From NCBI GenBank assembly GCA_964447605.1, contig CAYUTA010000050.1, forward strand, positions 1 through 19,757: 19,757 bases of DNA, written 5' to 3'. The notes under the pieces were generated by a model that did no database searches, was not told the DNA's origin, and saw only the letters and a program-made list of their open reading frames with translations. A program made the position numbers and the translations under genes. Shown piece after piece: positions 1 through 7,366 of the stretch (the first letter of the stretch is position 1; each line of letters begins with the position of its first letter). The stretch is from CAYUTA01 sp964447605. GTDB lineage: Bacteria > Bacillota > Clostridia > Christensenellales > CAG-138.

Positions 1-1
1 T

Positions 2-64
2 GGAGAGGTTGGCAAGATTGAATTCTTTAACAGTAAAGAAGAATTACGGAGTGTTGAATTATGA
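2..64 (+). CDS. 3' end of an unidentified upstream gene
   Basis: An open frame enters from the left edge, runs 20 codons and stops at TGA 62-64. It overlaps the next ATG by four bases (ATGA), the usual sign of translational coupling in an operon. The visible tail is short, charged and AT-rich (ends in ...KEELRSVEL). I do not recognise the family and too little is present to assign one. That it is a real gene is inferred only from the open frame and the coupling. Confidence 0.5.
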   Translation, partial: GEVGKIEFFNSKEELRSVEL

Positions 65-693
65 GAATAGCGATGATTAATGGAAGTCCGAAAGCAAAGG
101 ATAGCACAAGTGGCGCATTGTTAGAAGATTTGCAAAAATGTATATCAAGCGATCTTGTTATTGAGCAATTTCATTTTATAAAGCCGGAGATAGATGAGAC
201 CATTGCGTCAAAATTAAATAGCTGTGATGTATGGGTATTTTCTTTTCCACTCTATGTAGACGGAATACCGTCACACTTATTGTCCTGCCTTTGCCAAATA
301 GAAGAAATGTCAATTGATAACAAAAATATAAGGGTATTTGCAATTGTCAACAGTGGTTTTTATGAAGGCATTCAAAATGCCATTGCGATTCAAATACTTA
401 AAAATTTCTGCGTAAAGCTAAACCTCAAATGGGGAATGGGAATTGGTGTTGGTGGCGGTGGCAGTTTAGCCTACGTAAAATCAGTGCCATTGGGCAAGGG
501 GCCTAAAACATCTTTGGGAAAAGCTTTTAAAACTTTAGCTGATAATTTAAATAATAATAATTCATTTAGTCATGATAGTTATCTTTCCGTTGATTTCCCT
601 CGTTTGTTTTACAAAATAAGCGCTGAAATGGGTTGGAAACAGATGATAAAGAAAAACGGAAAAGCAGTAAAAGATTTAAGCCAAAGATTATGA
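61..693 (+). CDS. Flavodoxin-fold NAD(P)H-dependent FMN reductase-like protein
   Basis: The 210-residue protein begins with a beta strand followed by the loop NGSPKxxxSTS (residues about 7-17). This is the phosphate-binding loop of FMN in the NADPH-dependent FMN reductase / flavodoxin_2 group. A second typical piece, a hydrophobic strand ending in FPLYVDGIPSHL (about 60-72), matches the segment that lines the flavin in these proteins. Length fits the family, and it is probably a cytoplasmic oxidoreductase; the substrate cannot be read from sequence. The start overlaps the upstream stop (ATGA), so it is probably co-translated with the preceding gene. It is far richer in A and T than the genes after 950, which suggests different ancestry. 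I am confident of the fold and not of the function. Confidence 0.8.
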   Translation: MRIAMINGSPKAKDSTSGALLEDLQKCISSDLVIEQFHFIKPEIDETIASKLNSCDVWVFSFPLYVDGIPSHLLSCLCQIEEMSIDNKNIRVFAIVNSGFYEGIQNAIAIQILKNFCVKLNLKWGMGIGVGGGGSLAYVKSVPLGKGPKTSLGKAFKTLADNLNNNNSFSHDSYLSVDFPRLFYKISAEMGWKQMIKKNGKAVKDLSQRL

Positions 694-899
694 GCCAATA
701 GCGCAACAGAAAGTAGCAGAGGTAGCCTTATTGCGCAATCGGAACGAAAAAGACTTGCAATTAAGCGGGTTTCTGCGAGTGTTTTCCTGCGGCAAGGGAT
801 TTATCTCTGTGAGCCTGCAAAATATGCTTTGACAGCGTAAGTTATAAGACGCTTTTCGCCTGCTTAATCAAAATTATGCATGGAAAAAATTGCAACCAT
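694..899. other. AT-rich intergenic stretch with possible gene remnant
   Basis: No convincing complete gene is present. An open frame without a proper start, 692-832 on the plus strand, reads like ordinary protein (for example QQKVAEVALLRNRNEKDL) and ends at TGA 830-832, so a decayed gene fragment is possible. Two inverted repeats are visible: GCGCAA 701-706 with TTGCGC 731-736, and ATTAAGCGGG 760-769 with CCTGCTTAAT 859-868 (one G-T pair). No T-run follows either, so neither is a clear terminator. Base composition switches to GC-rich just after this stretch. Confidence 0.3.
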
Positions 900-928
900 T
901 TGCTTTTTGATATAGTGTAATGTATGAT
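900..928 (+). promoter_or_regulatory. Sigma-A type promoter for the DUF4349 unit
   Basis: The -35 box TTGCTT (900-905) and -10 box TATGAT (923-928) are separated by 17 bases. An AGGAGG ribosome binding site at 940-945 follows, nine bases before the ATG at 955. The spacing is ideal and nothing else upstream is closer to consensus. It probably drives 955-3191. Confidence 0.65.
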
Positions 929-954
929 AAATGAGATTCAGGAGGAATTGATCG

Positions 955-1980
955 ATGAAGCGTAGGATTCTATTGCCGCTCGCCCTGTGTGTTGCGCTGC
1001 TCCTCGCCACCGCCTGCGCGGCGGCCCCGCGGAGCGGCAGTTCATCGGAATCAAGCGTGTATCATTCAAGCGCGGGCGCCGGTGAGGCGGCCCCCGCCGC
1101 AGCCGAACCAATGGCGTTTCCCGATATGGCCGCCGAGGAGGCGGGAGGCTATGCGGAATCGCCCGCAGCCGCGCCAAACCGTTCCGCGCAGACCGCGGCC
1201 GCAGGCGATGCGTCCGTGCGTAAGATCATCTACAACGCCAACATGGACGTGACCGCCGACGACCCCGCCGCAGCCATGCAGACGGTCATCGAAAAGGCGA
1301 CGGCCCTCGGCGGATATATTTCCAACAGTTATACCACAAACGACGACGACGGCGCCGCGCACTGTTCGGTCACGATCAAGGTTCCTGCCGGAAAGCTCGA
1401 GGAACTGGTCGGCACAGCCAAGGGTACCGGCAGGGTAAACGACTATCAGCTTTACAGCGACGATATTTCACTGCAATATTACGATATCAACGCGCGCCTG
1501 GAAAATGCAAAGGCCGAGGAAAAGCAGTTGCTCGCCATTCTCGAACAGTGTACGAGCATTGAGGAAATCCTCGAGGTGCGCAAGAGCCTGTCCGGCGTGC
1601 GCAGCGACATTGAAAGCTATCAGGCGCAGATCAATCTCTGGGATAATCTGGTCGGTTATGCCACGCTGAACATGAGCATCCGCCGCACCCCCAAGGAGGT
1701 GGTCTCCGCCGCCGATGACCTGCTGGCCATCTGGAAGGCCGGCGACGTTTGGGAGGACATGACGCGCGGCTTCCGGAACAGCGCGCGCTTCATGGTCAAC
1801 GCGCTGTCGGCCATCGGCATCTTCCTCGCCGTGGCCATCATACCGGCGATCCTTCTGTTCCTGTGTATCGGCCTGCCGATGATCCTGCGCAGACGCAAAA
1901 AAAAGCGCGCGGCGCTTGCCGCAGCCGCCGCGGCACGGAATGAGGAGTCCGCAGCGGACGCACCGGATTCAGCCGAATAA
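955..1980 (+). CDS. DUF4349 membrane-anchored lipoprotein
   Basis: A signal peptide (MKRR then a hydrophobic stretch) ends in the lipobox-like ATAC with the lipidated cysteine at residue 21. A low-complexity Ala/Ser/Pro linker follows to about residue 85. The DUF4349 domain begins near RKIIYNANMDVTADD and continues through GGYISNSY, VTIKVPAGKLEELV and a helical section rich in Glu/Lys/Arg (about 180-225, probably coiled coil) that returns to LVGYATLNMSI. One strong transmembrane helix (about 280-311) is followed by RRRKKKR and an Ala-rich tail, so the protein is probably held on the outer face by the lipid and again by its C-terminal helix. The domain's role is unknown; it is an extracytoplasmic envelope protein. 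The strong AGGAGG at 940-945 sets the start. The alanine-rich composition and high GC match its downstream neighbours, not the upstream gene. Confidence 0.88.
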   Translation: MKRRILLPLALCVALLLATACAAAPRSGSSSESSVYHSSAGAGEAAPAAAEPMAFPDMAAEEAGGYAESPAAAPNRSAQTAAAGDASVRKIIYNANMDVTADDPAAAMQTVIEKATALGGYISNSYTTNDDDGAAHCSVTIKVPAGKLEELVGTAKGTGRVNDYQLYSDDISLQYYDINARLENAKAEEKQLLAILEQCTSIEEILEVRKSLSGVRSDIESYQAQINLWDNLVGYATLNMSIRRTPKEVVSAADDLLAIWKAGDVWEDMTRGFRNSARFMVNALSAIGIFLAVAIIPAILLFLCIGLPMILRRRKKKRAALAAAAAARNEESAADAPDSAE

Positions 1981-1992
1981 AGGCGCAAATCA

Positions 1993-2043
1993 CTGCGCAG
2001 GCGTCGGGTACGGCCGAATGGGAGCGGCCGGATGTCTGCGCAG
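1993..2043 (+). other. Long intergenic hairpin
   Basis: CTGCGCAGGCGTC (1993-2005) pairs with GATGTCTGCGCAG (2031-2043) over 13 positions with two G-T pairs. Inside it, CGGCCG (2011-2016) pairs with CGGCCG (2025-2030) around an 8-base loop. There is no T-run after it, so it may be a partial terminator, an mRNA-processing or a stabilising element between the two genes of the unit. Its structure is certain; its role is inferred. Confidence 0.45.
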
Positions 2044-2072
2044 AATCAATCGGGATAGGGAGACGATTCAAA

Positions 2073-3191
2073 TTGATCACCATTCAGGAAGCCGTAACCA
2101 AGCGTGAGCTCGTTTCATTTATGGAGTATCCGCTGCAGCTCTATAAGGGCTGCCCGTATTATGTGCCGGATATCCTGACCAGCCAGGTCGCCGATATGCA
2201 GCGCGATAAAAACCCCGCGTTTGCCTACTGCGACGCAAAGTGTTTCCTTGCCCGCCGAGACGGAAAAATTGTAGGCCGCATCTGCGGCATCCTCAATAAC
2301 AAGGCCAACGAGAAGTTCGGCAAGCGCTATATGAATTTTTCGCACGTAGACTTCATTGACGACGACGAGGTTGTCGACGCGCTTTTCGGCGCGGTCGAGG
2401 GCTGGGCGCGCCAGATGGACTGCGAGGCCGTGCACGGTCCGCTCGGCTTTTCAGACATGGACCGCGAGGGCATGCTGGTGGAAGGCTTCGACCGCAAAAG
2501 CCTGTTTTACACCTATTATAATTACCCCTACTATGTCACGCAGATGGCGCGGCTGGGGTATGAAAAGCAGGTGGACTGGATTGAACTGCGCATCACCGTG
2601 CCGCAGGAGCCCGATGCGCAGATTGAAAAGCTCAGCGCGTTTATTCAGGCAAAGAAGAAGCTGCGCATCGCAGGCTTGAAGGACAAGCCGATTAAGCGCC
2701 TCATGCGCGACGTGTTCGGGCTGTTCAACGAGACCTACCGCGTGCTCTTTGGCGTGGTGCCCATGACCGACGCGCAAATGGAGAAATATACGCGCGAGTT
2801 TCTTCCTATGGTTCGGGAACGCACCTGCTCGTTCGTTTACAATGCGCACGATGAAATCGTTGCCTTCGGCATCGCCTGTCCCGCGCTCGACGACGCGATG
2901 ATCAAAATCAAGGGCCGCACCACCCCGTTCGGCTGGCTTGAGTTGCTCAAGGCGCTCAACGGCAAGAACGACACCGTAGATATGCTGCTTATCGCCGTTC
3001 ACCCCGATTTACAGGGTACGGGCGTGAACGCGCTCATCCTCAGCGACATGCAAAAAAAGGTGATTCGGGCGGGCGTGCGCTATGCCGAGACCGGGCCGAT
3101 GCTCGAGCTCAACACGCGCGTGCAGGCGCAGTGGGAGCGCTTCCCGCACGAGCAGCACAAACGGCGGCGCTGCTTTGTAAAAGAGCTGTAA
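2073..3191 (+). CDS. GNAT-fold acetyltransferase-like protein
   Basis: The 372-residue protein belongs to a widespread bacterial group with an N-terminal segment like FMEYPLQLYKGCPYYVPDI. Next come ARRDGKIVGRICGI (about 65-78), a glycine-rich motif VHGPLGFSDMDREGMLVEGFD (about 120-140), and a late ...DMLLIAVHPDLQGTGVNALIL segment. The last resembles the acetyl-CoA-binding GNAT motif A (Q-G-T-G, about 313-316). The acceptor substrate is unknown; the protein has no signal peptide and is probably cytoplasmic. The start is a TTG, chosen because AGGGAGA at 2057-2063 lies at the right distance and no ATG fits as well. The next in-frame Met (residue 17) would remove part of the conserved N-terminus. 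It follows the DUF4349 gene by 92 bases that contain a long hairpin, and is closed by a strong terminator. Confidence 0.75.
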   Translation: MITIQEAVTKRELVSFMEYPLQLYKGCPYYVPDILTSQVADMQRDKNPAFAYCDAKCFLARRDGKIVGRICGILNNKANEKFGKRYMNFSHVDFIDDDEVVDALFGAVEGWARQMDCEAVHGPLGFSDMDREGMLVEGFDRKSLFYTYYNYPYYVTQMARLGYEKQVDWIELRITVPQEPDAQIEKLSAFIQAKKKLRIAGLKDKPIKRLMRDVFGLFNETYRVLFGVVPMTDAQMEKYTREFLPMVRERTCSFVYNAHDEIVAFGIACPALDDAMIKIKGRTTPFGWLELLKALNGKNDTVDMLLIAVHPDLQGTGVNALILSDMQKKVIRAGVRYAETGPMLELNTRVQAQWERFPHEQHKRRRCFVKEL

Positions 3192-3211
3192 ACCATCCGC
3201 AAAACCCGGCC

Positions 3212-3270
3212 CCGATGGGATTGCCCTACGTATGCCAAAGCAAACGTAAGGCGTATTCCATCGGTTTTTT
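3212..3270 (+). terminator. Rho-independent terminator after the GNAT gene
   Basis: The outer stem CCGATGG (3212-3218) pairs with CCATCGG (3258-3264). The inner stem GCCCTACGT (3223-3231) pairs with ACGTAAGGC (3244-3252) with one mismatch. Six T residues follow directly (3265-3270). Confidence 0.8.
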
Positions 3271-3604
3271 ATTCGGCAACGCGGCGGCAATGCGCGGATG
3301 CAGCGCCTTTGCAAACCATAGCGCGTCATCTTGCGCCGGCGCTTCCCATACGCCCGCGCTCCGGCAGGAGCGCCATGCGGCATCCCCCGGCGTCAAAGCG
3401 CCGTTTGCCGCGCCATGGTCTTAAAATAACGGCATAAGTTCCTGTCCGCCATATCGGCCGGCAGACGGAAACCCGCCGCGTATGTTCCAGTTCTTTTGCC
3501 GGATACGCTTTGCCCCTTTTTGCCGGCCGGCAGGGCGTCTTCGGCGGAATCGGGGCTGCGCCCCCATTGTAACAAGGACGCACGGCAGGGTCGCGACCGT
3601 ATTC
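3271..3604. other. Gene-free GC-rich stretch
   Basis: I see no supported gene here. Minus-strand open frames exist but lack ribosome binding sites and family resemblance, and look like by-products of high GC. The 3' part becomes AT-rich as it enters the promoter of the next gene. Confidence 0.4.
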
Positions 3605-3632
3605 TTGCAATTATAAATAGAATTGATATAAT
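3605..3632 (+). promoter_or_regulatory. Promoter for the DUF1508 gene
   Basis: TTGCAA (3605-3610) and TATAAT (3627-3632) are 16 bases apart, and a TG at 3624-3625 gives an extended -10. AAGGAG (3653-3658) and the ATG at 3669 follow. This is one of the two best promoters in the window. Confidence 0.75.
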
Positions 3633-3668
3633 GGTTAAAAATCACCAAAGCAAAGGAGCGCGATTATA

Positions 3669-4037
3669 ATGGGTAAGTTTGTTGTCAAAGCCGTCAAAAC
3701 CGGTTTTGTATTTCATCTGAAGGCCGGCAATGGCGAGATCATCGGCGTATCCGAGGTGTATTCCTCTGAGTCCGCCTGCCAAAACGGCGTCGAAAGCGTC
3801 AGGAAAAACGCTCCCATCGCGGAGATTGAGGACCAGACCGCCGAGGGATGGAAAAACGTCCCTAATCCCAGTTTTGAGATGTATGCCGACAAGGCCGGCG
3901 AATTTCGCTTCCGCCTGAAGGCCCGCAACGGCGAGCCGATCCTCGCCAGCGAGGGTTACAAGGCTAAGGCCGGCTGTCTCAACGGCATTGACAGCGTTAA
4001 GCGCAACGCGCCGGACGCACCCGTTGAAAGGGAGTAG
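3669..4037 (+). CDS. Tandem DUF1508 (YegP-like) protein
   Basis: The 122-residue protein consists of two copies of the DUF1508 unit. The first is about residues 4-56 (FVFHLKAGNGEIIGVSEVY...SESACQNGVESVRKNAP). The second is about 66-115 (FRFRLKARNGEPILASEGY...AKAGCLNGIDSVKRNAP). Both share the F-x-F-x-L-K-A-x-N-G-E start and the C-x-N-G-x-x-S-V-x-x-N-A-P end. This two-copy arrangement is normal for YegP proteins. The molecular function is unknown; it is a small, probably cytoplasmic, protein. The ATG is supported by AAGGAG 11-16 bases upstream and its own strong promoter, and it appears to be a single-gene unit. Confidence 0.9.
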   Translation: MGKFVVKAVKTGFVFHLKAGNGEIIGVSEVYSSESACQNGVESVRKNAPIAEIEDQTAEGWKNVPNPSFEMYADKAGEFRFRLKARNGEPILASEGYKAKAGCLNGIDSVKRNAPDAPVERE

Positions 4038-4383
4038 CTTCATTCAATAAACAACCGACGAAACGAGGCGGGACGGATCAAACAATTCTATCAAAAGCGG
4101 CGGCATGTACGTCGCTTTTGGCGCCTTACCGGTGGCAAACCCGACAAACTCGCAACCTTCCGGACCCAACGGCAGCGGCCCGGGAGAAACGGTTTTGTTC
4201 GTGGGAAAGTTCGACAGGCGCGGCAAACCGCCCATGCCTTTGGCGGTTCGAGGCCCGGGGGGGCGCGAAGCGCAAGAGGAAGAACCTGGTTCCCCCTGTC
4301 AAAATCGGCTTTTTTGACGGTCCCAGGCGGCATAAAATTATCCGCCGCATTCCAATCCATAATTAAATTGAGGTGGTTGCGCC
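4038..4383 (+). promoter_or_regulatory. Structured 346-base leader before the cation transporter
   Basis: No gene is seen. Several hairpins are visible. CAAAAGCGGCG (4092-4102) pairs with CGTCGCTTTTG (4110-4120) and may end the DUF1508 transcript. AACCGCC (4226-4232) pairs with GGCGGTT (4242-4248). CCTGG (4285-4289) pairs with CCAGG (4323-4327) and encloses GTCAAAA (4298-4304) with TTTTGAC (4312-4318). The 8-mer GGCCCGGG occurs twice (4177-4184, 4252-4259). A leader RNA controlling the metal transporter is possible, because Firmicute CDF genes can be under NiCo (czcD) or yybP-ykoY riboswitches. I cannot match the conserved core of either by eye. The ribosome binding site GAGGTGG is at 4370-4376. 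Confidence 0.35.
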
Positions 4384-5553
4384 ATGATTACGCTGCTGTC
4401 GCGTATCTTCATCCGGGATTACGAAAACTATGCCTCTGCGCAGGTACGCGTTTCCTATGGCATGCTTTGCGGAGCCGCGGGCATCGGGTTCAACGTTTTG
4501 CTGTTCCTCGGCAAGCTGCTTGCAGGCTCTGTCAGCGGCAGCATCTCCATCACCGCCGACGCATTCAACAATCTTTCCGACGCGGGCAGTTCCATCGTGA
4601 CGCTCGCCGGCTTCCGGCTGGCCGGGCACAAGGCCGACAGCAAGCATCCGTTCGGTCATGGCCGCATCGAATACATCTCCGGCCTCATCGTCAGTCTCAT
4701 CATTTTACTGATGGGCGTCGAGCTGCTCAAGGCGTCCATTGAACGGATTATTACGCCGGAAGCCGTCGCGTTCAGTCCCTGGGCGGTCGGTATCCTTGCC
4801 GCCTCCATCCTGATTAAGCTGTATATGTTCCTTTACAACCGCAGCATCGGCAAGCGCATCGATTCGGCGGCCGTGCGCGCGACCGCGCTCGACAGCTTCT
4901 CCGACGTGGCCGCCACGACGGTGGTGTTGCTCTGCACCTTTATCGGGAAATGGACCGGCCTGTCCATCGACGGCTATGCGGGCGCTGCGGTTGCGCTGTT
5001 TATCCTCTACACGGGCTTTTCCGCCGCAAAGGAGACCATCAGCCCCCTGCTCGGCGAACCGCCCGCAAAGGAATACGTCGACAGGGTCGAGCGGCTTGTG
5101 CTCTCCTGTCCCGAAATCATCGGCGTGCACGATCTGGTCGTGCACAATTACGGCCCGGGCCGCACGATGATTTCGCTGCACGCCGAGGTCCCCGCCGACG
5201 GAGACCTGATCCACCTGCACGATACCGTGGATAACATTGAAAAAAAGCTGCGCGGCATGATGGGATGCAGCGCGGTCATTCATATGGACCCGGTCGTCGC
5301 CGGCGATGAGGAAACCCTGCGCCTCAAAGCGGAGGTCGAGGCCATTGCCGCCGGCATTGACCCGCGGCTGAGCGTCCACGACTTCCGCATGGTGGCGGGT
5401 CCCACGCATACCAACTTGGTGTTCGACGTGGTTGTGCCGTATGATCTTGCCGTTGCCGACGAGGAGGTCGTCCGCGTCATCGGCCAAGCCGTCTCCGCGC
5501 TCGACAGCCGCTATTTTACCGTGATTGAAATCGATAAATCCAGCGTCAAGTGA
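4384..5553 (+). CDS. Cation diffusion facilitator (CDF) metal efflux transporter
   Basis: The 389-residue protein exports divalent metal in exchange for protons. An N-terminal cytoplasmic start leads into about six membrane helices (residues about 27-215). Helix 2 carries ADAFNNLSDAGSS, with metal-site positions N62 and D66. Helix 5 carries ATALDSFSDVAAT, with D170 and D174. KHPFGHGRIE at 88-97 is the family signature loop. An N-D/D-D set of ligands, with no histidine in helix 5, is what is described for manganese-type CDF proteins such as MntE and differs from the zinc-type YiiP set. Manganese is therefore my guess, not a demonstration. The cytoplasmic ferredoxin-like domain (about 216-290) is followed by about 95 more residues that may form a second small domain. 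GAGGTGG sits seven bases before the ATG. Confidence 0.9.
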   Translation: MITLLSRIFIRDYENYASAQVRVSYGMLCGAAGIGFNVLLFLGKLLAGSVSGSISITADAFNNLSDAGSSIVTLAGFRLAGHKADSKHPFGHGRIEYISGLIVSLIILLMGVELLKASIERIITPEAVAFSPWAVGILAASILIKLYMFLYNRSIGKRIDSAAVRATALDSFSDVAATTVVLLCTFIGKWTGLSIDGYAGAAVALFILYTGFSAAKETISPLLGEPPAKEYVDRVERLVLSCPEIIGVHDLVVHNYGPGRTMISLHAEVPADGDLIHLHDTVDNIEKKLRGMMGCSAVIHMDPVVAGDEETLRLKAEVEAIAAGIDPRLSVHDFRMVAGPTHTNLVFDVVVPYDLAVADEEVVRVIGQAVSALDSRYFTVIEIDKSSVK

Positions 5554-5564
5554 GGGAAGACCGC

Positions 5565-7283
5565 ATGTATACCATTTGGGGAGAAGCGCTCGATCCATCC
5601 CATGTTTTGCAGGAATATCCGCGTCCGCAGCTGGTGCGCGCGAGCTATGTCAACCTCAACGGGCCCTGGTCGTATGCCATCGGCAAATCGGAGGCTTTTC
5701 CGGATGCGTTTGACGGCGAAATCCTCGTGCCGTTTTCGCCGGAGAGCCTGCTCAGCGGCGTAAACCGCATGCTGCTGCCGGATGAGTTTTTGTGGTGCCG
5801 GCGTACGTTCACGCTGCCCGAGGCCGCCGCCGGCGCGCATACGCTGCTGCATTTCGGCGCGGTGGATCAATGCGCAACGGTATTTATCAACGACGTTTGC
5901 ACCGGTTCGCACACGGGCGGCTATCTGCCGTTTACAATCGACGTCACCGGGGCGCTTGCCCCCGCGGGCGTGGAAAATACGCTGATGGTGCGCGTCGCGG
6001 ACGTAACCGACGCCGGAAGCTTTTCGCGCGGCAAGCAGAAGACGGTGCGCGGCGGCATCTGGTACACGCCGCAGAGCGGCATCTGGCAAACGGTCTGGCT
6101 CGAGCAGACGCCCAAAGCCTATGTTTCCGCGCTTAAAATCACCCCGCTTTACGACCGGGCCGCCGTAGAGATTACGGTTGAAAGCGACGGCGCCCACGCG
6201 TGCGCCGTATCGCTGTGCGGCGTGGACTATCCCGCCGCGGCCAACGCGCCCGTGCGCATCCCCATGCCTGATTTTATCCCGTGGACGCCGGAAACCCCGC
6301 ACCTGTATCCATTCTCCGTAACAATGGGGGACGACCGCGTGGAAAGCTACTTTGCCATGCGGAAATTTTCCGTTGGAACGGATGGGGCGGGGGTTAAGCG
6401 GCTGTTTCTCAACAACCGCCCGTATTTCCACAACGGTGTGCTGGATCAGGGCTATTGGCCGGACGGGCTGTATACCGCGCCGTCGGACGAAGCGATGATC
6501 TTTGATATCCGCCTGATGAAGGATATGGGCTTCAACATGCTGCGCAAGCACATCAAGGTGGAGCCGCTGCGCTGGTATTACCACTGTGACCGGCTCGGCA
6601 TGCTCGTCTGGCAGGACATGGTCAACGGCGGCGGCGCATACCGGCCCTGGACCGTGAGCGCGCCGCTGATGCTTGGCAACAGCCACAGCGACGGCGACTA
6701 CGCCTATTTTGCCCGCACGGACGCGCGCGGACGCGCGCAATATCTTGCGGAGCTGGCGGATATGATGCGGCTGCTGTATAATTGCCCCTGCGTCGCCATG
6801 TGGGTGCCGTTCAACGAGGGCTGGGGGCAATTCGACGCGGTGAAGACCGCTTCGCTTATCAAGTCCCTCGACGGCACGCGCACCGTCGACCACGCCAGCG
6901 GCTGGCACGATCAGGGGGCGGGCGATATCCAGAGCCTGCACGTGTATTTCCGGCCCTACCGCTTCCGCCCGGACCGGCTGGGACGGCCTGTTGCGCTCAC
7001 CGAGTTCGGCGGCTACGGCCACCGGGTCGCGGGCCACTGCTTCAGCAAACGGACGTTTGGCTATAAACGGTTCGGCTCCCCTGCCGCGCTTCTCACCGCC
7101 TACTGCCGGCTTTATGAAAGCGAGATTCTCCCCGCCAGGCAAAAAGGGCTCGCCGCCGCGGTCTATACCCAGCTTTCCGATGTGGAGGAGGAAACAAACG
7201 GATTTGTTACCTACGACCGGAAGGTGGTCAAGCTGCCGGCGGAAGCGGTGCGGCGCGTCAACGGGCTGCTTTGCGATCAATAG
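5565..7283 (+). CDS. Glycoside hydrolase family 2 enzyme
   Basis: The 572-residue enzyme should cleave a beta-linked sugar with retention. The order is a jelly-roll sugar-binding domain (about 25-190, with LNGPWSY and the family hallmark SGIWQTVWLE), an Ig-like sandwich (about 195-275), then a TIM barrel. The acid/base Glu is E418 in FNEGWGQ and the nucleophile E480 in TEFGGYG, placed as in other GH2 members. RKHIKVEP (about 320-327) is also typical. There is no signal peptide, so it acts on sugars already inside the cell. The exact specificity (galactosidase, glucuronidase or other) cannot be told. A GTG at 5550 overlaps the transporter stop, but ATG 5565 has GAGGGA (5552-5557) at the right distance and is preferred. 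Pairing with a metal transporter gene is odd. Confidence 0.88.
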   Translation: MYTIWGEALDPSHVLQEYPRPQLVRASYVNLNGPWSYAIGKSEAFPDAFDGEILVPFSPESLLSGVNRMLLPDEFLWCRRTFTLPEAAAGAHTLLHFGAVDQCATVFINDVCTGSHTGGYLPFTIDVTGALAPAGVENTLMVRVADVTDAGSFSRGKQKTVRGGIWYTPQSGIWQTVWLEQTPKAYVSALKITPLYDRAAVEITVESDGAHACAVSLCGVDYPAAANAPVRIPMPDFIPWTPETPHLYPFSVTMGDDRVESYFAMRKFSVGTDGAGVKRLFLNNRPYFHNGVLDQGYWPDGLYTAPSDEAMIFDIRLMKDMGFNMLRKHIKVEPLRWYYHCDRLGMLVWQDMVNGGGAYRPWTVSAPLMLGNSHSDGDYAYFARTDARGRAQYLAELADMMRLLYNCPCVAMWVPFNEGWGQFDAVKTASLIKSLDGTRTVDHASGWHDQGAGDIQSLHVYFRPYRFRPDRLGRPVALTEFGGYGHRVAGHCFSKRTFGYKRFGSPAALLTAYCRLYESEILPARQKGLAAAVYTQLSDVEEETNGFVTYDRKVVKLPAEAVRRVNGLLCDQ

Positions 7284-7293
7284 CGCTCCCGTA

Positions 7294-7322
7294 TTGCCGG
7301 ACGGCCGTGTTTGCTGTATACT
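7294..7322 (+). promoter_or_regulatory. Promoter for the acyltransferase gene
   Basis: TTGCCG (7294-7299) and TATACT (7317-7322) are 17 bases apart. Transcription would start near 7329, so the in-frame TTG at 7325 is unlikely to be the translation start and ATG 7367 is favoured. Confidence 0.55.
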
Positions 7323-7366
7323 GATTGGCAAACAAGAAATTCGTCGAACAGGCAGGATCCCCATCT

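Noticed and set aside
3009..3610. Minus-strand frames between the GNAT and DUF1508 genes
   Set aside because: Arg/Pro/Ala-rich translations typical of GC-rich non-coding DNA, running through a clear plus-strand terminator.
4038..4383. Assigning a named metal riboswitch
   Set aside because: The hairpins are real, but I could not match the conserved core of the NiCo or yybP-ykoY class by eye.
4705..5598. 297-codon minus-strand open frame
   Set aside because: Antisense to the CDF transporter; His/Val-rich shadow without a ribosome binding site.
5511..7364. 617-codon minus-strand open frame
   Set aside because: It lies fully opposite the GH2 gene, whose catalytic motifs are clear. High GC leaves few stops on the opposite strand, and the translation resembles no family.
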